DNA from: Candidatus Dadabacteria bacterium UBA2774
GTDB lineage: Bacteria > Desulfobacterota_D > UBA1144 > Nemesobacterales > UBA2774
DNA length: 11,826 nt
NCBI GenBank assembly: GCA_002352485.1
Contig: DEIM01000041.1
Location: forward strand, 1 to 11,826
Reading direction: 5' to 3'
The notes below the pieces were generated by a model. That model was not told the DNA's origin, searched no databases, and saw only the letters and a list, made by a program, of their open reading frames with translations. The stretch's first letter is position 1; every line of letters begins with the position of its first letter. Below are positions 7,267-11,826 of the stretch, piece by piece. Made by a program: the position numbers and the translations under genes.

Positions 7267-7295
7267 ATTATCAGTAACCTGTTTATTTATGCAAA
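7267..7295 (-). promoter_or_regulatory. Possible internal promoter for the btuF-like/btuF/btuD/btuC part
   Basis: On the - strand TTTGCA (7295-7290, four of six matches to -35) is followed after exactly 17 bases by GATAAT (7272-7267, five of six matches to -10). It lies in the 99-bp gap between the lipoprotein and the BtuF-like gene, the largest gap inside the operon. If real, it would give the inner-membrane importer some expression that bypasses the riboswitch. Local AT-richness makes chance matches likely. Confidence 0.35.
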
Positions 7296-7303
7296 CCTCA
7301 ATA

Positions 7304-8788
7304 TCACTGAGTCTCCAGAGTTGAATCCACCGAGCCTAACTGCTCACTTAATCCGGTGATGAAGAAAATATCCGCACCCGTGAAATCCTCACCTTGTCTT
7401 ACCGCGAGTGACTGTACGCCGTCAAAGATCACAGCGTTTGGATCATCCCCCCTGATTCCCGCAGGAAAGGGTGTAATATATGGAAACGGGTTTACCTGAT
7501 CGGTGTCCGTATCCAGCACGGCAATCTGGTCTGAGTTAAAGAGAGACGTAAAGAGCAGGTTTCCCTTAATAGCAATATCCGCCGTGTTATTAAGACCGGA
7601 TAGGTCTGTGATAATAATCGGATTGTCAGGGCCGTTTACAACTTCCCCTGCTAATAGATCCACTTTAAGCAGTGCTCCCACAAGCCCAAGGCCCGTGTAT
7701 GCAAAACCGTCTTCTGTAGCCGTCAAATTGTTAGGCAGGCACACCAGCGGGTTTTGCTCGCTGAAGCCTATATTTATATTATCAATTACAGTATCGATTT
7801 GAGGATCAATTTCGTCTACCGAGGGCGGGAACTCATCATCGCACGTGAATAAAAATGTTTCCAGATCAAAGAGCACGTTACCGTTATTAAGAGCAAATAT
7901 ACTTCCGTCCATTTCCAGCATGCTTGTTGTGTTAGCTCCGGATGCGTCTATGGTGTCTATAATCTGATTGGTGAGGGGGTTTATTACGGTGATAAACCCG
8001 TTGCCGTTGGGGCTGAAAAACTCATTCAGGTTGTTGTTTGATACATAGACTTTGCCGTTAGCGACCAAAACCCCGGCAGGTTCTTCGAATGGAGACCCCG
8101 GGAGCTCTATAACCTCTTCACACGGGGTGGTCTCGTCAACATCGTCTTCTCCCACTATAAGTGTATCGCACTCGCCTGTTACTATGTCGACAACCGCTAT
8201 ACTTTGAGCTGAATTATTCGCCACGTAGGCAGTCGTATTGTCCAGAAAGTCCATTGCTATGGGGTTTGAGCCCATTGGCAGTACAATAGTGTCAATCTGC
8301 TGAGGCGGGTTTATATTCAGATCGAATATCTGTATGTTGTTTGAAAAACCGTTTAGAACGTATGCTAAGCCGTCCCTTATTATAATATTGGCCGGCACTC
8401 TGCCAAGCTTAGCGAGGTCTCGCATGACCGCGTTTCTCAGGAGAGTAACCCCTATATTCTCATCCTGGACCAAATTCCCGTTATTGTTTACCTGAACGTT
8501 AAATATATCGTTTGTGCTCCCGGTAAACTCGGGGTCGAAGCTCCCGTCCTGAAGACCCGTAGTTGTCTCCACTTGTTGAGTATCTAGGTTCGTAACGGTT
8601 ACAGTGCTGCCGGGCGGCACAGATCCTGCGGTGCCTCCAACTTTAATTGTTTGGTTTTGTCCCCCTCTTTGTGCTACGGCAATAATATCCCCTGTCGGAA
8701 TAAAGCCTCCCCCGCTGCCGCTACTGTCACATCCCGCTAATACCCCGCCGATTATGATAAATAAACACACTGATAAAAGCATTCTCAT
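7304..8788 (-). CDS. Beta-propeller lipoprotein encoded directly after btuB (BtuG-like candidate)
   Basis: A lipoprotein signal is clear: MRMLLSVCLFIIIGGVLAGC with the lipobox LAGC and acylated Cys20. A Gly/Ser linker follows. Residues about 35-115 look like an Ig-like beta-sandwich (GGTAGSVPPGSTVTVTNLDT). From about 130 to 480 there is a YncE-type propeller. Recurrent blade motifs are AYVLNGFSNNIQIFDLN (142-158), AYVANNSAQSIAVVDIVTG (187-205), VYVSNNN...GFITVINPLTNQ, IFALNNGNVLFDLE, AYTGLGLVGALLKVDLLAG, LLFTSLFNSDQIAVLDTDTDQ and a last strand IFFITGL, about seven blades. The start has a strong GGGAGG nine bases upstream. It follows btuB by 42 bp within the riboswitch-controlled operon, so a role in corrinoid capture is likely. 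Bacteroides BtuG is also a seven-bladed propeller lipoprotein paired with BtuB. Asp at +2 would signal inner-membrane retention under the E. coli rule, so its location is open. Confidence 0.85.
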   Translation of the reverse strand: MRMLLSVCLFIIIGGVLAGCDSSGSGGGFIPTGDIIAVAQRGGQNQTIKVGGTAGSVPPGSTVTVTNLDTQQVETTTGLQDGSFDPEFTGSTNDIFNVQVNNNGNLVQDENIGVTLLRNAVMRDLAKLGRVPANIIIRDGLAYVLNGFSNNIQIFDLNINPPQQIDTIVLPMGSNPIAMDFLDNTTAYVANNSAQSIAVVDIVTGECDTLIVGEDDVDETTPCEEVIELPGSPFEEPAGVLVANGKVYVSNNNLNEFFSPNGNGFITVINPLTNQIIDTIDASGANTTSMLEMDGSIFALNNGNVLFDLETFLFTCDDEFPPSVDEIDPQIDTVIDNINIGFSEQNPLVCLPNNLTATEDGFAYTGLGLVGALLKVDLLAGEVVNGPDNPIIITDLSGLNNTADIAIKGNLLFTSLFNSDQIAVLDTDTDQVNPFPYITPFPAGIRGDDPNAVIFDGVQSLAVRQGEDFTGADIFFITGLSEQLGSVDSTLETQ

Positions 8789-8830
8789 TGTTTAAGTCCT
8801 CCCTATTGTGATTTTTCTTTTAGTTCTTTT

Positions 8831-10717
8831 CTATTGGTCATAGTTAACTCCCGCCGTAATAAAAAAAGTTCTCCCGGGCAGAGGAAAATCAAGTGCATCC
8901 CTAACGTCCAGGTCGTTAAGCAGGTTTTTAATCTCAAAGGTTAGAAACAGCTTCTTCCACCGGGCTTTAGCTCCTATGTCGTAAGTGGTTCTGGCGTCGG
9001 TAGTCTTGGCATTCGGAAACGCGCTGAGCGGTATTTCGTCTACATAGTGCGTTTCAAAGAATAGAGCCAGTGGGTCGTATGTGAGTACCGCTCTAAGATC
9101 AAATTTATTCCTGGGCCTGCCTGGAAGCTGAGCTCCCGTGTCTTCCAGCTCACCGTCCAAAAACGTGTAGCCCGCGAATAGCTCAAGGAAATCAAAAGGT
9201 CTCACTACAAGGCTCGTCTCTACACCCTGCTCGTTCACTTCACCTACATTCAGGGGCTCAATCCTTATGGCGCTTACAAAAACGAATAGTATCAGGTCGT
9301 CTATATGGCTCCTGAAGTAATTGAGCTCGAACGCAAAGCGTGGGTGTGACAGCAGGACTCCTACATCAAAATCGTATGAGGTCTCGGGCTTAAGGTTGGG
9401 GTTACCGCTGATGAACCCTTCTTCGGGAAAGAAGAGCTCCCCGAAGCTTGGCGCTCTGAACGAGCGGCCGATGTTGCTTTTAAAAGATAGATATTTCTTG
9501 GGAGAATAAATCACGCCGAGCTTTGGTGAAAATCCCGTGTCAGTAGTCGTTTCATTTTCTCTAGTGGAGTAGAGGTCAAAACGTACAAGTGGGTTTATAA
9601 GAAGCTTTTCATCAAAGAAGCTTATTTCATCACTCATATAGGCGCTATACGTAAAGCGCTCTGGGTTGTCGAAGTCCTCGTTTTTAAGGATGTCTCCCCT
9701 TAGCTCCGTAGCGAACGTAAATATCTGGTTATAGGGGGCAAACCATGTGAGTTTCGGGTTAATACCGAACGAGTAGGTTTTGCTTAGAGTATCGATCGGC
9801 ACACCTACAGTCGGAGTCGGATTCTTAAATTCAAGGTTGTCGTATCTGTTGAATATCAGCACGTTCAGATCAAGCTCAGGATTAATGAATCTCTCCTTAG
9901 AGATATTTACGCTTGTCAGATTGCGAAGGTCTTTTTGGTTGGCGTTTGGCTGCTGGAACTCACCCAAGCCCGGTACTCCCCTGTCGTCATAAAAGAACTC
10001 GTTTAAAAGTCCGACTTTCCATCCGTTTTCAAAATCGTAGTCCGTTTTTAAGAGGAAGCTTTCCGAATGAAAGTCGTTATTGATCCTCTTTGCGTCCAGA
10101 CCGTTTACCGATTTGAACTCGAAATCCCCTTCACTCTGAGCATGGGCGAATGAGACCAGATAGCTGAATTTCCCGATCTTCTGTGCTCTACCGAGGTTTA
10201 TCCCGAATGTTTCAAAAGAGCCGTAAGTAGCGGAGCCGAAGGTGAAGGGTTTATCCGATCGTTTGGTTACTATGTTTACGACCCCGCCGATGGCGTCCGA
10301 GCCAGCGAGCGCGGATGCGCCGCCCCTTATAACCTCGAAGCGGTCTACGTAGCCGACCGGAATGGTAGATAGGTCCACTCCGCCGCCTATCGGGCTGTTT
10401 AGCCTCACGCCGTCTAAGAGAATCACAACCTGGTCGTTCGACGAACCTCTGATCGAAAGCGTCTTAAGCTGGCCGGGTCCCCCGAAATCCCTGACTACTA
10501 CACCCGGTGAGAACGACAGGAGCTCTGCCGCAGTATTGTATTCACCCTTAAAACTCTCAAGCTCTATAACGGTAGAAAAGGCGGAAGGGTAGTTCAGAGG
10601 AGGCTCTATAGGTGTGTCCTCGACTACAACTGTTTCAAGAGTCTCGGTCCCGTTTTCTTGTGAATATACGGACGTTGACTGAAGAATTAGGATTAATATT
10701 ACGAAAAGTCTGATCAA
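8831..10717 (-). CDS. btuB: TonB-dependent outer-membrane cobalamin receptor BtuB
   Basis: This 22-stranded outer-membrane barrel receptor imports cobalamin using TonB/ExbBD energy. Residues 1-20 are a signal peptide (MIRLFVILILILQSTSVYSQ). A TonB-box-like LETVVVE (27-33) follows. The plug (about 44-152) has YNTAAELLSFSPGVVVRDFG, LKTLSIRGSSNDQVVILLDGVRLN and VDRFEVIRGGASALAGSDAIGGVVNIVTKR in pieces. The barrel fills 153-628, with FRAPSFGELFFPEEGFISGNPNLKPE typical of BtuB-type receptors, and ends ITAGVNYDQ. The 628 residues match the family. The start is TTG; no ATG or GTG in frame offers a better signal peptide. The TTG overlaps the TGA of a leader ORF, and a GGGGG ribosome site six bases upstream lies inside a hairpin. 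A cobalamin riboswitch 79 bp upstream confirms the substrate. Confidence 0.95.
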   Translation of the reverse strand: MIRLFVILILILQSTSVYSQENGTETLETVVVEDTPIEPPLNYPSAFSTVIELESFKGEYNTAAELLSFSPGVVVRDFGGPGQLKTLSIRGSSNDQVVILLDGVRLNSPIGGGVDLSTIPVGYVDRFEVIRGGASALAGSDAIGGVVNIVTKRSDKPFTFGSATYGSFETFGINLGRAQKIGKFSYLVSFAHAQSEGDFEFKSVNGLDAKRINNDFHSESFLLKTDYDFENGWKVGLLNEFFYDDRGVPGLGEFQQPNANQKDLRNLTSVNISKERFINPELDLNVLIFNRYDNLEFKNPTPTVGVPIDTLSKTYSFGINPKLTWFAPYNQIFTFATELRGDILKNEDFDNPERFTYSAYMSDEISFFDEKLLINPLVRFDLYSTRENETTTDTGFSPKLGVIYSPKKYLSFKSNIGRSFRAPSFGELFFPEEGFISGNPNLKPETSYDFDVGVLLSHPRFAFELNYFRSHIDDLILFVFVSAIRIEPLNVGEVNEQGVETSLVVRPFDFLELFAGYTFLDGELEDTGAQLPGRPRNKFDLRAVLTYDPLALFFETHYVDEIPLSAFPNAKTTDARTTYDIGAKARWKKLFLTFEIKNLLNDLDVRDALDFPLPGRTFFITAGVNYDQ

Positions 10718-10770
10718 TGTTGCCCCCGGTTCAATCGAGCGAAACCGGGAGGCTTGACTAAAATAAGCAT
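10714..10770 (-). CDS. 18-codon leader ORF between riboswitch and btuB
   Basis: An ATG at 10770-10768 has an excellent ribosome site (GGGGGGAG at 10785-10778, seven-base spacing), far better than that of btuB. It encodes MLILVKPPGFARLNRGQH and stops at TGA 10716-10714. This stop overlaps the btuB TTG start (10717-10715) in the arrangement ATTGA, typical of translational coupling. The peptide is not recognised and may matter only because translating it passes ribosomes through the hairpin that covers the btuB ribosome site. Alternatively, btuB could once have started here and been shifted by an indel. Confidence 0.5.
   Translation of the reverse strand: MLILVKPPGFARLNRGQH
10722..10753 (-). 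promoter_or_regulatory. btuB: Hairpin covering the btuB ribosome site
   Basis: On the - strand GCC(U)CCCGGUU (10753-10743) pairs with AACCGGGGGC (10731-10722), ten base pairs with one bulged U and an 11-base loop. The GGGGG that serves as the btuB Shine-Dalgarno, six bases before the TTG, is fully inside the 3' arm. The GC-rich stem should block independent initiation at btuB, while ribosomes translating the leader ORF would melt it. Confidence 0.6.
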
Positions 10771-10774
10771 TTAC

Positions 10775-10792
10775 ATTCTCCCCCCGAAGAAT
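10775..10792 (-). promoter_or_regulatory. Riboswitch expression-platform hairpin (P13-like) presenting a Shine-Dalgarno in its loop
   Basis: AUUCU (10792-10788) pairs with AGAAU (10779-10775) around the loop UCGGGGGG. The G-run plus the following AG is the ribosome site of the leader ORF. It lies three bases after the closing P1 helix of the cobalamin riboswitch, the position of P13 in translational cobalamin riboswitches, where loop L13 kisses loop L5. Here CGGG of this loop (10786-10783) can pair with CCCG of the riboswitch loop (10918-10915). Confidence 0.6.
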
Positions 10793-10795
10793 AGT

Positions 10796-10977
10796 AATTT
10801 ACGGGTGTACTAAGGCAGGTATTCTGGCTCGTAGCCTCGGGTCTCCTCTGCGCCTTCCCGGATAATTCCAGTGACATAATGCAAAGGACTTTTTGGACTA
10901 CTTACAGCAGCGAGCGGGCTGCACCGGATTCTCACCGGATTTCCCTATTAAGCTTATCGCGCCCTGTACGTTAAATT
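10796..10977 (-). ncRNA. Cobalamin (adenosylcobalamin-type) riboswitch
   Basis: The - strand carries the conserved blocks in order: UUAAUAGGGAA (around 10952-10942), CCGGUGAGAAUCCGGUGC, GCCCGCUCGCUGCUGUAAG (P5 stem GCAGC/GCUGC at 10922-10918 and 10911-10907), a variable arm, GGAAGGCGCAGAGGAGACCC, and the B12 box GAGCCAGAAUACCUGCCUU (10830-10812). The 5' AAUUUA (10977-10972) pairs with UAAAUU (10801-10796), and GUAC/GUAC segments extend this closing P1 helix, which sets the borders. It lies in the leader of btuB. No terminator hairpin with a U-run follows. A hairpin presenting a ribosome site follows instead, so control is probably at translation initiation: bound cobalamin would turn expression off. 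Confidence 0.95.
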
Positions 10978-11004
10978 GTAAAAGATCCGTAAAGCAAGGT
11001 TTAC

Positions 11005-11034
11005 ATCATAACTCTTAAATTAAATATCTGTCAA
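11005..11034 (-). promoter_or_regulatory. Sigma70-type promoter of the btu operon
   Basis: On the - strand a perfect TTGACA (11034-11029) is separated by 18 bases from TATGAT (11010-11005), five of six -10 matches. Transcription would begin near 10998, about 20 bases before the riboswitch closing helix, giving a leader of about 280 bases to the btuB start. It lies in the gap between the oxidoreductase gene and the riboswitch; no second promoter of this quality is seen there. Confidence 0.75.
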
Positions 11035-11076
11035 GTAGGTCTTACGAACACCAATAGATTCAGACGTCTCAAGAGA

Positions 11077-11826
11077 CTATTTGAGGTTGGCTATAACCTC
11101 TTCACCGAAAGTTTCTATCAAACCCAAAATCACTTCATGACCCGCCTGAGGAAAAACCATGCGGTGAGATATGTAATTTATCCCAAGTTCGCCCTTGTAC
11201 ATTTCGATCTCTTTAATACAGTCCTCAGGGGTCCCTATAATAAACCGCTCCTCTGCCAGGTGCTCAAACAGCGGGTCGTCCAGGTCTTTTAGCTGCTTTC
11301 CCCTAACATACATCTTAACACCAAGAGTAAAATAGTATTTATACATACTGATTATGTACTCGTTACCGCCTTCAAGAGCTTCATCTCTGTCAGGTGATAC
11401 GAACGTTTCTCTAAGCAGAATGTGCTCGACGTCATCCGGGTTAATGCCGGCTTTTTCGGCTTCATCATTATAGTAGCCGAGCGTGTCCCTTACCATATCG
11501 ACTGTTCTTCCGGGTCCGATCAGTAAGGGGTGGCCAAACCTTCCGGCGCGTCTTATGGCGGGCTCTTCAAATGCCCCGATATATATAGGCAGCGGATTCT
11601 GCACCGGCGTAGGGGTGAGTATTGTGTTTTCAAAGCTGTGTCTTTTACCTTTGTAGGAAAATTTCTCACCGGATAGTGCTTTTTCCAGCACTTCTAGCCC
11701 CTCGTCCATGCGGGAGGGTCTCTCGCTCATAGGAACTCCCATACCGTCGTACTCCTCTTTTCTGTAACCGAGAACCACACCCAAGTCGAAACGGCCGTTG
11801 GAGATGTTATCCACTACAGAGGCATC
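11077..11826 (-). CDS. LLM-class (luciferase-like) flavin-dependent oxidoreductase, N-terminus outside window
   Basis: The frame is open to the last base of the window, so the 5' part is missing; about 250 C-terminal residues are visible and perhaps 80-90 are lost. The visible part begins DASVVDNISNGRFDLGVVLGYRKEEYDGMGVP, with the classic SxGRxxLGVxxGY motif of the bacterial luciferase-like TIM-barrel family. It also has RMDEGLEVLEKAL, the PTPVQNPLPIYIG strand and IGTPEDCIKEIEMYK near the C-terminus. Such enzymes use FMNH2 or reduced F420; the substrate cannot be told here. It ends with TAG at 11079-11077, and a short inverted repeat (GTCTC-aa-GAGAC, 11066-11077) overlaps the stop without a U-tract. 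The btu promoter follows 43 bp downstream in the same direction, so the two units are probably separate, although read-through into the riboswitch leader is possible. Confidence 0.9.
   Translation of the reverse strand, partial: DASVVDNISNGRFDLGVVLGYRKEEYDGMGVPMSERPSRMDEGLEVLEKALSGEKFSYKGKRHSFENTILTPTPVQNPLPIYIGAFEEPAIRRAGRFGHPLLIGPGRTVDMVRDTLGYYNDEAEKAGINPDDVEHILLRETFVSPDRDEALEGGNEYIISMYKYYFTLGVKMYVRGKQLKDLDDPLFEHLAEERFIIGTPEDCIKEIEMYKGELGINYISHRMVFPQAGHEVILGLIETFGEEVIANLK

Noticed and set aside
7205..7303. Possible second cobalamin riboswitch before the BtuF-like gene.
   Set aside because: The gap is only 99 bp and has no B12 box or other conserved block; it holds only the hairpin and promoter candidate described.
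11062..11077. Inverted repeat GTCTC-aa-GAGAC with an overlapping AGACGTCT palindrome at the end of the oxidoreductase gene.
   Set aside because: The two-base loop cannot close a hairpin well and no U-tract follows on either strand, so it is not called as a terminator; no known regulator site recognised.

Overview
The window looks like chromosomal DNA from a Gram-negative, diderm bacterium. It encodes a TonB-dependent outer-membrane receptor, a periplasmic binding protein with a signal peptide, and a lipoprotein with a lipobox. Base composition is moderate (below 50% GC by eye) and TTG/GTG starts are used several times. I cannot name the lineage from the sequence alone. There are no tRNAs, rRNAs, insertion sequences or CRISPR arrays.

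Left part (1-2922): the 3' end of a propeller-like gene on the + strand converges on an AEC-family membrane transporter on the - strand. The transporter is preceded on the - strand by fabH (beta-ketoacyl-ACP synthase III) and, before that, by a 157-residue protein I do not recognise. A 283-bp divergent intergenic region (2923-3205) holds a good sigma70-type promoter. It drives a small + strand gene for a membrane-anchored Ala/Pro/Glu-rich protein whose rho-independent terminator lies partly inside the end of btuC.

Right part (3556-11034): one long - strand vitamin B12 uptake operon. In transcription order it contains a near-consensus promoter (11034-11005), a complete cobalamin riboswitch (10977-10796) and a small hairpin with a Shine-Dalgarno run in its loop (10792-10775). 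Next come an 18-codon leader ORF (10770-10714) whose stop overlaps the TTG start of btuB, btuB itself, a beta-propeller lipoprotein, a signal-less BtuF-like protein, secreted BtuF, the BtuD ATPase and the BtuC permease. Read together: BtuB imports cobalamin across the outer membrane using TonB, BtuF captures it in the periplasm, and BtuCD pumps it into the cytoplasm. The riboswitch shuts this down when cobalamin is plentiful.

Two parts of this operon stand out. First, the seven-bladed-looking propeller lipoprotein directly after btuB resembles in layout the Bacteroides BtuB-BtuG cobalamin capture system, but sits in a different kind of operon. Second, the riboswitch does not appear to face the btuB start directly. 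It faces the ribosome site of a tiny leader ORF that seems translationally coupled to btuB through a second hairpin covering the btuB ribosome site. The last 750 bases hold the C-terminal part of a luciferase-like flavin-dependent oxidoreductase, cut by the window edge.
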